DNA of 64,000 nucleotides from an uncultured Muribaculaceae bacterium (GCA_934555895.1 CAKTFH010000009.1:7316-71315); one strand, 5' to 3'. Positions 50,843 through 58,850 are shown, counted from the stretch's first letter. Made by a program: numbers and translations. The notes: generated by a model not told the origin, from the sequence alone.

Positions 50843-50874
50843 CAAAGTTAAGGATTGATTCCCGAACAACCAAA
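50843..50874 (-). promoter_or_regulatory. Promoter of the metY-metX-hom operon
   Basis: TTTG (50871-50874), 20-base spacer, TAACTTTG (50843-50850). Predicted start near 50836, giving a leader RNA of about 220 bases to metY. Confidence 0.85.
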
Positions 50875-50940
50875 TTTCATTGCGGGGTTTCCGAAAAATT
50901 TTCCCCGGCTTGCTCAGCCCTACTCTCAACCGGCACCGGC

Positions 50941-50990
50941 AAAAACAGCCGCAGGCACCTTCTTCGCGAAGAAGAGGATGCCTGCGGGGA
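50941..50990 (-). terminator. Intrinsic terminator of pckA
   Basis: Minus strand: CCGCAGGCA (outer) and CTTCTT-CGCG-AAGAAG (inner) stems, 30 bases after the pckA stop, then a T-run (50941-50945 on +: AAAAA). Confidence 0.85.
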
Positions 50991-51017
50991 GTGTTTACCT
51001 ATTCTCTAAAAATTGAA

Positions 51018-52622
51018 TCAGAGCTGGGGACCTGCAGCTACGAGAGCCTTGCCAACGGCATTGTTCTCATACTTCTTGAAGTTCTTGATGAAGCGTGCTG
51101 CGAGATCTTTAGCCTTAACCTCCCACTGTGCGGGATCTGCGTAAGTGTCGCGGGGGTCGAGGATGTTGGGGTCCACACCGGGAAGAGCTGTAGGAATCTC
51201 GAAGTCGAAGATGGGGAGCTTCTTGGTGGGTGCGGAAAGGATAGCGCCGTCGAGGATATCGTCGATGATGCCACGTGTATCCTTGATAGAGATGCGCTTG
51301 CCTGTGCCGTTCCAACCTGTGTTCACGAGGTAAGCCTTAGCACCGCTCTTCTCCATGCGCTTAACGAGTTCCTCGGCATATTTTGTGGGGTGGAGCTCAA
51401 GGAAAGCCTGGCCGAAGCAAGCCGAGAAGGTAGGAGTGGGCTCTGTGATGCCGCGCTCTGTGCCGGCGAGCTTGGCGGTGAAGCCGCTCAGGAAGTAATA
51501 CTTGGTCTGCTCGGGTGTGAGAATCGACACGGGAGGAAGCACTCCGAATGCGTCGGCCGAGAGGAAGATTACATTCTTTGCAGCAGGACCTGCGCTGATA
51601 GGCTCAACGATGCTCTCGATGTGGTTGATGGGGTAGCTTACGCGGGTATTCTCGGTAACGCTCTTGTCCTTGAAGTCGATTTTGCCGTCTTTGTCAACGG
51701 TAACGTTCTCGAGGAGGGCGTCGCGTGTGATGGCGTTGTAGATGTCAGGCTCGCTCTCTTTGTCGAGGTTGATGACCTTGGCATAGCAGCCACCCTCGAA
51801 GTTGAACACGCCGTTGTCGTCCCAGCCGTGCTCGTCGTCGCCGATAAGAAGACGCTTGGGGTCGGTGGAAAGAGTGGTCTTGCCTGTGCCGGAGAGACCG
51901 AAGAAGATAGCGGTGTTCTTGCCTTCCTTGTCGGTGTTGGCCGAGCAGTGCATCGAAGCGATACCCTGCTGGGGCAGATAGTAGTTCATCATCGAGAACA
52001 TACCTTTCTTCATCTCACCACCGTACCATGTGTTGATGATAACCTGCTCGCGGCTTGTGGTGTTGAACACAACAGCTGTCTCGGAGTTGAGGCCGAGCTC
52101 CTTGTAGTTCTTGACCTTGGCCTTGGAAGCGGTGTAGACCACGAAGTTGGGCTTGAAGTCCTTGAGTTCCTCCTCGGTGGGAGCGATGAACATGTTGGTC
52201 ACGAAGTGAGCCTGCCATGCCACCTCCATGATGAAGCGCACAGCCATGCGGGTATCCTTATTGGCGCCGCAGAAGCGGTCAACCACATAAAGCTTCTTGC
52301 CTGAGAGTTCCTTGACGGCGATTTCCTTGACAGCCTTCCATGTCTCTTCGGTCACGGGCTTGTTGTCGTTGGGATATTCTTCGGTTGTCCACCATACTTT
52401 GTCCTTCGAGTTGGCGTCGAGAACAATGAACTTGTCTTTAGGCGAACGGCCGGTGTAAACGCCGGTCATCACATTCACTGCGCCGAGCTCAGTGACAACG
52501 CCTTTCTCGAAACCTTCGAGAGAGGGGTCAGTCTCGTCTTTGAACAGCTGCTCGTAGGTGGGGTTGTAAATCACCTCTTTAACATCGGTGATACCATACT
52601 GCGACAAATCGATCTTGCTCAT
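51018..52622 (-). CDS. pckA: Phosphoenolpyruvate carboxykinase (ATP)
   Basis: 534 residues. Catalyses the reversible oxaloacetate/PEP step; in Bacteroidales it runs mainly toward oxaloacetate to fix CO2 on the succinate pathway. Seen: [27 protein letters not shown], the kinase loop [19 protein letters not shown], and the adenine-binding [14 protein letters not shown]. Length is typical (530-540). Codons are more uniformly of the abundant kind than in neighbours, as expected for a highly expressed gene. It has its own complete promoter (52747-52776) overlapped by a 40-bp palindrome, and a strong terminator. Confidence 0.98.
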   Translation of the reverse strand: MSKIDLSQYGITDVKEVIYNPTYEQLFKDETDPSLEGFEKGVVTELGAVNVMTGVYTGRSPKDKFIVLDANSKDKVWWTTEEYPNDNKPVTEETWKAVKEIAVKELSGKKLYVVDRFCGANKDTRMAVRFIMEVAWQAHFVTNMFIAPTEEELKDFKPNFVVYTASKAKVKNYKELGLNSETAVVFNTTSREQVIINTWYGGEMKKGMFSMMNYYLPQQGIASMHCSANTDKEGKNTAIFFGLSGTGKTTLSTDPKRLLIGDDEHGWDDNGVFNFEGGCYAKVINLDKESEPDIYNAITRDALLENVTVDKDGKIDFKDKSVTENTRVSYPINHIESIVEPISAGPAAKNVIFLSADAFGVLPPVSILTPEQTKYYFLSGFTAKLAGTERGITEPTPTFSACFGQAFLELHPTKYAEELVKRMEKSGAKAYLVNTGWNGTGKRISIKDTRGIIDDILDGAILSAPTKKLPIFDFEIPTALPGVDPNILDPRDTYADPAQWEVKAKDLAARFIKNFKKYENNAVGKALVAAGPQL

Positions 52623-52746
52623 GTCTTAGTAATATTTAAGTTGTTGTTTTTGAATTGTTTAATTTCTTGCATCATGTGCTTAGCACACTGCTGCCACTTT
52701 TTCAGCTCCACGCTGCGGCGGCCAGCTATGCCTTGTTTTCCGAGTG

Positions 52747-52776
52747 CAAAGTTACTCACTTTTTTTTAATCACAAA
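52747..52776 (-). promoter_or_regulatory. Promoter of pckA
   Basis: TTTG (52773-52776), 18-base spacer, TAACTTTG (52747-52754), about 125 bases upstream of the start, leaving an untranslated leader of about 115 bases. Confidence 0.8.
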
Positions 52777-52813
52777 TATGTTATTACGGAAAAATTTCCG
52801 TAATAACATATTT
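52774..52813. promoter_or_regulatory. 40-bp perfect palindrome over the pckA -33 element, candidate operator
   Basis: Arms of 19 bases (AAATATGTTATTACGGAAA and its reverse complement) separated by two A. It overlaps the -33 TTTG of pckA by three bases. No gene ends nearby on either strand within 148 bases, and there is no T-run tied to a coding end, so it is not an obvious terminator. Rest of the gap to the next gene (52814-52962) shows nothing recognisable. Confidence 0.5.
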
Positions 52814-52962
52814 TTAGATTTTCGGATAAAATTTTCATCATATTAGAGAAAGACGAGGCTTTGCGTCCACCTGACCGGGAGGGTCACGTAAGTGCATGAT
52901 TACCTGCGGCACAAGTGTAAACAGCCCATGGCGGCAAAAGGTTCAGATGCCCTCGAAAAATC

Positions 52963-53649
52963 CTACCATTCGAAGCCCATCGTCACACCAAGGGCATTGA
53001 GGGTGAGGTCCGACGACTGATAGTACCAGTAGCGCGATGTGGTGAGCTGATAGCTCACACCGATATTGAGCGCCTGCTTGGGATTGCTGTCGCTCAGCGG
53101 TATGCGCAGCCCCAGAGCCGGCTTAAGATAGAAGCACTCGGAGCGCGTCATGTAACCGTCGCCGATTTCGAGATAGTTGTCGCTCACAAGGAAAGTGGCG
53201 CCCACGCGCAAGTCAAAGAAAAAACCGACGCTTTTGGGCGAGCCAAAGTTGAAACGGAAGTCAGTAAACAGCGGTATCAGCCATCCAGTCTTTGAGCGAC
53301 CGCGCGAGGGGTCTATGCTCCAGGAGTCTTGTTCCGGGTCGTCCCAGCCGTCGAAACTGTGCTGCGGATTGGTGAACATGGCCTCCACGCCGGCGCCTAT
53401 GCCCATGAAAAACCAATCGGCATAGCGAAATCCTTGCGTGGTGGTGATTTCGAAGATGTCGGCGTTGCGGTCGCCAAGCCCCTTGAGATACGACACATCC
53501 ACATATCCCTTATAGTTGAAACTGCCCGACAGAGCCGGCTGAATGAGTTGGCTCACCTGATTGGCAATCGCATAATACTGTGCACTTGCCATAGCCGCAC
53601 TTCCTGACGCCATCATAATGGCAATAACAATTTTATTAAATACTTTCAT
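52963..53649 (-). CDS. Outer-membrane beta-barrel protein, function unknown
   Basis: 228 residues from the ATG at 53649, which starts a signal peptide (KVFNKIVIAIMMASGSAAMASAQ); the open extension to 53742 is unlikely. The mature part alternates aromatic and small residues in beta strands (GYVDVSYLKGLG, WFFMGIGAGVEAMF, IPLFTDFRFNFG, SVGFFFDLRVGATFLV, ALNIGVSYQLT) and ends in TMGFEW, an aromatic C-terminal residue as in barrel proteins. I cannot place it in a named family; it resembles PorT-type or outer membrane beta-barrel DUF proteins of the phylum. It is isolated, with pckA downstream and fba divergent. Confidence 0.7.
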   Translation of the reverse strand: MKVFNKIVIAIMMASGSAAMASAQYYAIANQVSQLIQPALSGSFNYKGYVDVSYLKGLGDRNADIFEITTTQGFRYADWFFMGIGAGVEAMFTNPQHSFDGWDDPEQDSWSIDPSRGRSKTGWLIPLFTDFRFNFGSPKSVGFFFDLRVGATFLVSDNYLEIGDGYMTRSECFYLKPALGLRIPLSDSNPKQALNIGVSYQLTTSRYWYYQSSDLTLNALGVTMGFEW

Positions 53650-53810
53650 AATTGTAGGAGTATGTAAGAGGCTCTCAAACCCGTGTGGGAATGCAGTAGT
53701 TACCATCCGCCTGAGCTGCATTATTATATAATTATAACCCACGCGATGCCCGAATGTTCTTCAGCTACTAAAAAATGCTAATATAGGTGCGGAATCACCG
53801 CGGAATTTTG

Positions 53811-53818
53811 TAATTTTG
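53811..53818 (+). promoter_or_regulatory. -7 promoter element of fba
   Basis: TAATTTTG, 97 bases before the fba start at 53916. No TTTG at the -33 spacing. Confidence 0.55.
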
Positions 53819-53915
53819 CGGTGAAAACGCATATTCGGGCCGCACCCGTCGCTTATCCTTCGGAACCGGCACGACAGTGCTTTCAGCTGCAAGAACAACC
53901 CTTTTATTAACTAAC

Positions 53916-54917
53916 ATGGTAAGCTATAAAGACTTAGGCCTCGTGAACACCCGCGAGATGTTTGCCAAGGCCATCAAAGGAGGTTACGCCATTCCCGCGT
54001 TCAACTTCAACAACATGGAGCAGCTTCAGGCCATCATCAAGGCCGCTGCCGAAGAGAAATCGCCCGTAATCCTTCAGGTTTCGAAGGGTGCCCGCAACTA
54101 CGCCAACGCTACCCTGCTCCGCTATATGGCACAGGGTGCTGTAGCCTACGCCAAAGAGCTCGGCTGGGAGCATCCCCAGATTGTGCTTCACCTCGACCAC
54201 GGCGACAGCTTCGAGCTTTGCAAAGATTGCATCGACAACGGCTTCTCTTCAGTGATGATCGACGGCTCACACCTTCCCTATGAGGAGAACGTAGCCCTCA
54301 CAAAGAAAGTTGTTGACTACGCACATCAGTATGATGTAACCGTAGAAGGTGAGCTCGGCGTGCTCGCAGGTGTTGAGGATGAGGTTTCGTCCGACCACCA
54401 CACCTACACCGACCCCGAAGAGGTTATTGACTTCGCAACCCGCACAGGCTGCGACTCGCTCGCCATCTCGATCGGCACCAGCCACGGCGCTTACAAATTC
54501 ACTCCCGAGCAGTGCACACGCGACCCGAAGACCGGCCGCCTCGTGCCCCCGCCACTGGCATTCAACGTGCTCGACGCCGTTATGGAGAAACTCCCCGGCT
54601 TCCCCATCGTGCTCCACGGATCCAGCTCCGTGCCCCAGGAATATGTCGACACCATCAACAAATATGGCGGCAAGCTTCCTGATGCCATCGGTATCCCCGA
54701 AGAAGAACTCCGCAAGGCTGCCAAGAGCGCCGTTTGCAAAATTAACATCGACTCCGACAGCCGTCTGGCCATGACAGCTGCTGTGCGCACCGTATTCCAC
54801 GACAAACCCGGCGAATTCGATCCCCGCAAGTATCTCGGCCCGGCTCGCGACGAAATGGAGCGCCTCTACAAGCACAAGATTGTAAACGTGCTCGGCTCCA
54901 ACGGCAAAGCTGAATAA
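53916..54917 (+). CDS. fba: Fructose-bisphosphate aldolase, class II
   Basis: 333 residues from the ATG at 53916; an upstream in-frame TTG (53877) gives no family sequence. Zinc-dependent aldolase of glycolysis/gluconeogenesis. HLDHGDSFE holds the catalytic D94 and zinc-binding H92/H95 region, followed by SSVMIDGSHLPYEEN, GELGVLAGVEDEV, SIGTSHGAYKF and VLHGSSSVP, the phosphate-binding loops. Codon use is biased as in pckA. A promoter box at 53811 and a strong terminator at 54950-54987 bracket it as a single-gene unit. Confidence 0.97.
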   Translation: MVSYKDLGLVNTREMFAKAIKGGYAIPAFNFNNMEQLQAIIKAAAEEKSPVILQVSKGARNYANATLLRYMAQGAVAYAKELGWEHPQIVLHLDHGDSFELCKDCIDNGFSSVMIDGSHLPYEENVALTKKVVDYAHQYDVTVEGELGVLAGVEDEVSSDHHTYTDPEEVIDFATRTGCDSLAISIGTSHGAYKFTPEQCTRDPKTGRLVPPPLAFNVLDAVMEKLPGFPIVLHGSSSVPQEYVDTINKYGGKLPDAIGIPEEELRKAAKSAVCKINIDSDSRLAMTAAVRTVFHDKPGEFDPRKYLGPARDEMERLYKHKIVNVLGSNGKAE

Positions 54918-54949
54918 GCCCAACACCGAAAACTACTGAACAACCACAG

Positions 54950-54987
54950 GCTGTGTCGTAATTAAAACCTTACGGCACAGCTTTTTT
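54950..54987 (+). terminator. Intrinsic terminator of fba
   Basis: 12-bp stem GCTGTGTCGTAA/TTACGGCACAGC (one G-U) with an eight-base loop, followed by TTTTTT at 54982-54987. Confidence 0.9.
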
Positions 54988-55043
54988 CATCCACGCAACC
55001 GCTCCCTCATCTATCCTTTAAATCTGAATTAAGGCCTGCAAAC

Positions 55044-55859
55044 TCACTTCAACAATTTGTATTCCTTATTATCACCCAATATGCCCATCTGATGAATGGC
55101 AATCCGGTTTAGTCTAACAAGCCGCTCGCTTTGCGGCATACCCTGCTCGATGAAAACGGCATTCAGATTCTCCATATTCGACAGGCATATCAATTCATTA
55201 ACTGAAGCATAGTCACGAATATTTCCTTTCAAATCTGGGTTTGCGTCACGCCATTGCTTTGCAGTCAGTCCAAACATCGCCACATTTAATACATCTAATA
55301 CATCCGCTTCGTTGGCATAGATTATGTTTGCCTGTGCTTTTGTAACCTCGGCGGGAATAAGGTTCTGTTTGATTGCATCAGTATGTATGCGATAGTTTAT
55401 TTTTGACAACTCACGTTTTGCAGACCAACCAAGCGCCTTCTGTTCCTCGGCTTTAAGCCTCTGAAACTCTTTTACTATGTATAATTCAAATTCAACCGAA
55501 ATCCAGCTCGCGAATTTAAACGCAATATCTTTATGAGCAAAAGTACCACCAAAACGCCCGGACTTTGAGATTAATCCTATTGCATTAGTCGTTTCAATCC
55601 ACTTCTTTGGAGAGAGTGTAAAGGCATTGGGTCCAGCCTCTTTTCTAAACCCCTCGAATTCGAGGGGATTAAAATCAGGGTTATACAAGCTTTCCCAAAT
55701 ACCGAGAAACTCTATTGTGTTACGATTACGCATCCAATTGCCAATGACAGCGTTTGGATCATCGCTTTTATGCCGGGCAAGGTCTGTAATCGACACATAG
55801 TCCGCACCATCCTTATTTATGATGGTGATATTCGTGTTCTGAACCGTGATTTTTGCCAT
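55044..55859 (-). CDS. KilA-N domain protein, orphan
   Basis: 271 residues. An N-terminal KilA-N/APSES-like DNA-binding domain: YVSITDLARHKSDDPNAVIGNWMRNRNTIEFLGIWESL, then KKWIETTNAIGLISKSGRFGGTFAHKDIAFKFASWISVEFELYIVKEFQRLK. The C-terminal half (about 145-271) has a charged helical linker and KAQANIIYANEADVLDVLNVAMFGLTAKQWRDANPDLKG. This family is typical of phages and mobile elements but also occurs as single chromosomal genes in Bacteroidales. Base composition is clearly more A+T rich than the neighbours, pointing to transfer. No integrase, repeats or tRNA lie next to it. Own promoter at 55888. Confidence 0.88.
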   Translation of the reverse strand: MAKITVQNTNITIINKDGADYVSITDLARHKSDDPNAVIGNWMRNRNTIEFLGIWESLYNPDFNPLEFEGFRKEAGPNAFTLSPKKWIETTNAIGLISKSGRFGGTFAHKDIAFKFASWISVEFELYIVKEFQRLKAEEQKALGWSAKRELSKINYRIHTDAIKQNLIPAEVTKAQANIIYANEADVLDVLNVAMFGLTAKQWRDANPDLKGNIRDYASVNELICLSNMENLNAVFIEQGMPQSERLVRLNRIAIHQMGILGDNKEYKLLK

Positions 55860-55887
55860 TTATATATATATATGTTTATTTATCCGG

Positions 55888-55916
55888 CAAAGTTAACGAA
55901 TTTGTTTTAAGAGCAA
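55888..55916 (-). promoter_or_regulatory. Promoter of the KilA-N gene
   Basis: TAACTTTG (55888-55895) with TTG at 55914-55916 after an 18-base spacer, 29 bases before the start. A (TA)n run follows just before the ATG. Confidence 0.6.
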
Positions 55917-56008
55917 TTTGTTTTCCGGGACGTCAGACGGGCGCTTGCAGTTTGCGAATGAGTATATTGCAGAGTGCGCATCGCACCTTAAGATGCCCCA
56001 AAAGGCAA

Positions 56009-56059
56009 AATAAAAAGATTAGGCTATGCCATTGCGGGATTCCGTTATAGCATAGCCTA
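56009..56059 (-). terminator. Intrinsic terminator of the xerC-hpf transcript
   Basis: 10-bp stem TAGGCTATGC/GCATAGCCTA (56020-56029 with 56050-56059), then TCTTTTTATTTT on the minus strand, 70 bases after the hpf stop. Confidence 0.7.
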
Positions 56060-56127
56060 TTCCATTTATCTCGTTTTCACAGCCCTAAGAAGACATCAGA
56101 GCAGTGACATAGATTACGGCCGGCGAA

Positions 56128-56421
56128 TTAGCTGTCTTTGCGGCGCTCGAGCTGGTGCTCCAGGGCCTCGAGAGCCACATCGATGGCTTCCTCGAAAGTG
56201 TCGGCGGTCTTGTCGGCAACGTATTCGCCCTGGGGCATGATAACCTTCACCACAGCCACCTTGTTCATTTTGCTTTCTGGCTTTACCACGGTGAGCTTGA
56301 AGTCGATGGTGGTCACTGCGGGATAGCGTCGCGTCAGGCGCTCTGCTTTTTTATTGATAAAGGCCACGAGCTTGTCGGTGGCGTCGAAATTGATGCTTTG
56401 AATTTTTACTTCCATGGTCAT
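56128..56421 (-). CDS. hpf: Ribosome hibernation promoting factor (short HPF / RaiA type)
   Basis: 97 residues with the single S30AE fold: VKIQSINFDATDKLVAFINKKAERLTRRYP, IDFKLTVVKP, KVAVVKVIMPQGEYVADKTADTFEEAIDVALEALEHQLERRK. It binds the 30S A/P sites and inactivates ribosomes in stationary phase. The ATG at 56421 overlaps the xerC stop (ATGA), which supports it over the ATG two codons later. In many Bacteroidales hpf is followed by tRNA genes and tuf; here a terminator and the KilA-N gene follow. Confidence 0.93.
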   Translation of the reverse strand: MTMEVKIQSINFDATDKLVAFINKKAERLTRRYPAVTTIDFKLTVVKPESKMNKVAVVKVIMPQGEYVADKTADTFEEAIDVALEALEHQLERRKDS

Positions 56422-57383
56422 TCCTCCTTTTTTTGAATTTGTGCGCGGGGGTGCGCAAGTTGGTAATTCTGTTGAAGTTCACGATAAGTGACATGAGTGT
56501 ATACCTGAGTGGTGGCAAGCGACTTGTGCCCGAGCAGACGCTGCACCGACGGGAGGTCGGAACCACCGTTGAGCATATCGGTGGCAAACGAGTGGCGCAG
56601 CGTGTGCGGCGACTGTCGCGATGCCAGCGTGTGGCCCTCCAGAGCCGATTTCACCACTCTCTCCACGAGCATGGGATAGAGCGGGAGGCCGTCGGGGCGC
56701 ACCAGCAGGGTGTCGGTGGTTTGCAGACCCGTTTCCCGTGCCCGCACCTGCCGATATACCTCCACCACTTCGGCAAGCTCTCTGCCAAATGGTATCAATC
56801 TTTCTTTATTACGTTTTCCAAGCACCTTTAGTTCGCCCTTGGCAGTGTCCACATCGGCGTCGCGCAGCCCTATGAGCTCGGCGCGGCGCATGCCGGAGGT
56901 GTAGAGCATCAGCACAATCAGATAGTTGCGCAGCCCGGTAAAATCTTCGGGCAAAGGTGTGTCGCCGCCGGGCTCTCCGAGTATTTCCTCCATTTCCGAC
57001 TCGCGCACATACACCGGCAGAGTGCGCGGAGTCTTTGCCACCGGCACATCGGCCACCGGATTGGATTTCAACCCGTAGTGGCGCATCATATATTTGAAAA
57101 AAGTGCTTAGCCCCGAGAGCTTTTTGCGGATGGTTCGGTGCGACATCCCCCGGTCGGCCAGATTCAGCACCCAGTTGCGCACATCGGCGGCTGTAACCGC
57201 CTGCGCGAGTGCATCACCGTTACCACCGTTTTCAGCCATGCGGTCGAGCGCCGCGTCGAGGGTTTCCGCCTTGTCGCCGGTCACGAACGCAGCGAACTCC
57301 CTGAGGTCTGTGCCATAGGTGTTCACCGTAGCCTCCGAGTAGTTGAGCTCCCCCCGAAGATATGTGAGAAACCGGTCGATCAT
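56418..57383 (-). CDS. xerC: Tyrosine recombinase XerC-like
   Basis: 321 residues. N-terminal SAM-like core-binding domain (1-105) and catalytic domain with the full set of active residues: R166 (SGMRRAEL), K190 (LGKRNKER), H260-x-x-R263 (HTLRHSFA), H286 (LLGHKSLATTQVY) and nucleophile Y295. It resolves chromosome dimers at dif. Position between rpsU and hpf is the normal Bacteroidales arrangement, so this is the housekeeping enzyme rather than an element integrase. The N-terminal domain has an Ala/Gly-rich loop (AENGGNGDALAQAVTAAD) longer than usual. Confidence 0.92.
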   Translation of the reverse strand: MIDRFLTYLRGELNYSEATVNTYGTDLREFAAFVTGDKAETLDAALDRMAENGGNGDALAQAVTAADVRNWVLNLADRGMSHRTIRKKLSGLSTFFKYMMRHYGLKSNPVADVPVAKTPRTLPVYVRESEMEEILGEPGGDTPLPEDFTGLRNYLIVLMLYTSGMRRAELIGLRDADVDTAKGELKVLGKRNKERLIPFGRELAEVVEVYRQVRARETGLQTTDTLLVRPDGLPLYPMLVERVVKSALEGHTLASRQSPHTLRHSFATDMLNGGSDLPSVQRLLGHKSLATTQVYTHVTYRELQQNYQLAHPRAQIQKKEE

Positions 57384-57492
57384 AAGCTTTGGTATGTTAT
57401 GATTTCACGAAGATACGGTCTGCGGCGCGCTTTTCCAAATTTTCTCACAAAAATTTTTACAAATTATTTTCCCCGCGATTACAGGCATTACA

Positions 57493-58299
57493 TTATTTTG
57501 CCATCAGAATCTCACGAACCGGGCCATATAGCACTGGATTCGACACCAGGATGGAATTCCTGCGGTCGGTGCGTATCGGCTCCACGATGCATCCGGCCTC
57601 ACGGGTTATGAGCTGCCCTGCAGCCACATCCCACCGGTTGAGGTTCAGTTCCCAGTAGGCATCGAAAAATCCTGCGGCCGTATAGCAGAGGTCTATCGCC
57701 GCAGAACCCATGCGCCTGATGGCCCGCACGCGCAGCGCCATGCGGCATATTTCAGCGAGATTGTTGTCCGCATTATCGTTGCGGTCATAGGGCACCCCCG
57801 TGGCAAGCACGGCTTTAGACAGCCGGTCCTTCAAAGAGCAGCGTATCGCTTTGCCGTTGAGCCACGCGCCCATGCCTTTCACGGCATAGAAACATTCGCC
57901 GAGATAGGGCGCGAACACCACGCCAAGCACAGCTTCGCCGTCGTGCTCCAGCGCAATCGACACACAGAATGCCGGCAGCCCGGCGGAAAAGTTGGTGGTG
58001 CCGTCGAGCGGGTCAATCACCCAGCGCCATTCCCTGTCCTCATGGTCGGCGCCCGACTCCTCGGCGATGATACCGTGCGACGGATAATGCCGATGAATGT
58101 AATCGACAATCGATGCCTCCGCCTCGCGGTCGGCCACCGTCACCACATCGCTGTCGTTCAGCTTGGTCGATTGCTCGAGACTGTCCCTGCGAAAATACCT
58201 CATATGTATCCCTCCGGCCTTTTCGGCCATGGCGAACGCCGCCGAAAGCAGCGACCTGTATTCCCCGCAACCGTCGGGGAGCCACTTCATCAAATCCAT
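57493..58299 (-). CDS. Inositol monophosphatase family protein
   Basis: 268 residues. Metal-dependent phosphatase fold with all ligands: IIAEESG (Glu80/81), WVIDPLDGTTNF (D96, D99, G100, T101) and NRWDVAAGQLITREAG (third Asp). Such proteins act on inositol-1-P, or as SuhB/CysQ-like phosphatases on 3'-phosphoadenosine nucleotides or other sugar phosphates; the sequence does not decide. It lies between rpsU and xerC, which are adjacent in many relatives, so it seems to have been inserted into that conserved pair. No promoter of the TAnnTTTG type is evident in the 58300-58513 gap. Confidence 0.88.
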   Translation of the reverse strand: MDLMKWLPDGCGEYRSLLSAAFAMAEKAGGIHMRYFRRDSLEQSTKLNDSDVVTVADREAEASIVDYIHRHYPSHGIIAEESGADHEDREWRWVIDPLDGTTNFSAGLPAFCVSIALEHDGEAVLGVVFAPYLGECFYAVKGMGAWLNGKAIRCSLKDRLSKAVLATGVPYDRNDNADNNLAEICRMALRVRAIRRMGSAAIDLCYTAAGFFDAYWELNLNRWDVAAGQLITREAGCIVEPIRTDRRNSILVSNPVLYGPVREILMAK

Positions 58300-58328
58300 G
58301 TCCGACTATAATATTGGTAACTATACGC

Positions 58329-58370
58329 AAAAACCACGGCGCGTCAGCCCTCATCGGGCTGTCGCGTCGC
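58329..58370 (-). terminator. Intrinsic terminator after rpsU
   Basis: CAGCCC-loop-GGGCTG with an outer GCG/CGC (58341-58365), then TGGTTTTTGCG on the minus strand, before the IMPase gene. The rest of the gap (58371-58513) shows nothing recognisable. Confidence 0.65.
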
Positions 58371-58513
58371 GTTATATGCGTGTCGATAATAAGTTGCTTA
58401 CAGAGACCGAGGATAAAATAACGCACATTTCCGCTGCCGATACACCGGCCGCGGCACCGCGCCCCGGAGACAATGGATGAAGCCGCGCTCGCGCGACCCC
58501 TTTCACGCCATTA

Positions 58514-58705
58514 TTATTCCTCTGTGAGGCGAAGCTTCTGCACGTAAATAGCCTTCATCATCTTCTTGCGGTTGGTGACGGAGGGCTTTTCGAATGCCTG
58601 ACGGCTGCGGAGCTCTTTCACGATGCCGGTCTTTTCGAATTTACGCTTGAATTTCTTGAGAGCTTTCTCGATGTTGTCGCCTTCTTTAACTTGTACGATA
58701 ATCAT
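58514..58705 (-). CDS. rpsU: Small ribosomal subunit protein bS21
   Basis: 63 residues: MIIVQVKEGDNIEKALKKF followed by KRKFEKTGIVKELRSRQAF and the basic helix RKKMMKAIYVQKLRLTEE. Matches bS21 in length and charge. In Bacteroidota bS21 helps hide the anti-Shine-Dalgarno end of 16S rRNA, consistent with the weak ribosome binding sites seen throughout the window. It has a complete promoter at 58819-58850 and its own terminator. Confidence 0.96.
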   Translation of the reverse strand: MIIVQVKEGDNIEKALKKFKRKFEKTGIVKELRSRQAFEKPSVTNRKKMMKAIYVQKLRLTEE

Positions 58706-58818
58706 TTTTTAGATACGTGATTTTTATGTTTTATTTTTTTGTTTTTCAAACATTTGAGCCACCCGTCAGCCGCGTGGCGTCACATCGGGGCACAACGCAT
58801 GCCGCCGATTTAGCGGGG

Positions 58819-58850
58819 CAAAATTACGGATATTTTTCATATCACGCAAA
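58819..58850 (-). promoter_or_regulatory. Promoter of rpsU
   Basis: TTTG (58847-58850), 20-base spacer, TAATTTTG (58819-58826). Predicted start near 58812, leaving a leader of about 107 bases before rpsU, long enough for autogenous control by bS21 (speculative). Confidence 0.85.

Noticed and set aside
50629..50843. SAM riboswitch upstream of metY
   Set aside because: No SAM-I or SAM-II type core can be drawn; the Met-rich ORF and competing stems explain the region better.
50627..50929. 100-codon minus frame over the metY leader with a His/Asp-rich segment (HGHDGDVHVHDDGH)
   Set aside because: Looks like a metal-binding peptide, but it crosses the promoter and the terminator and is the shifted frame of the ATG repeats in the Met-rich leader ORF; the leader frame has the correct position and start.
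50880..52304. 474-codon open frame opposite pckA
   Set aside because: Antisense shadow of a highly expressed gene with strict codon use; no domain.
56418..57383. Tyrosine recombinase as a mobile-element integrase next to the KilA-N gene
   Set aside because: It sits in the conserved rpsU-xerC-hpf neighbourhood and overlaps hpf, so it is the housekeeping XerC; no attachment-site repeats were seen.
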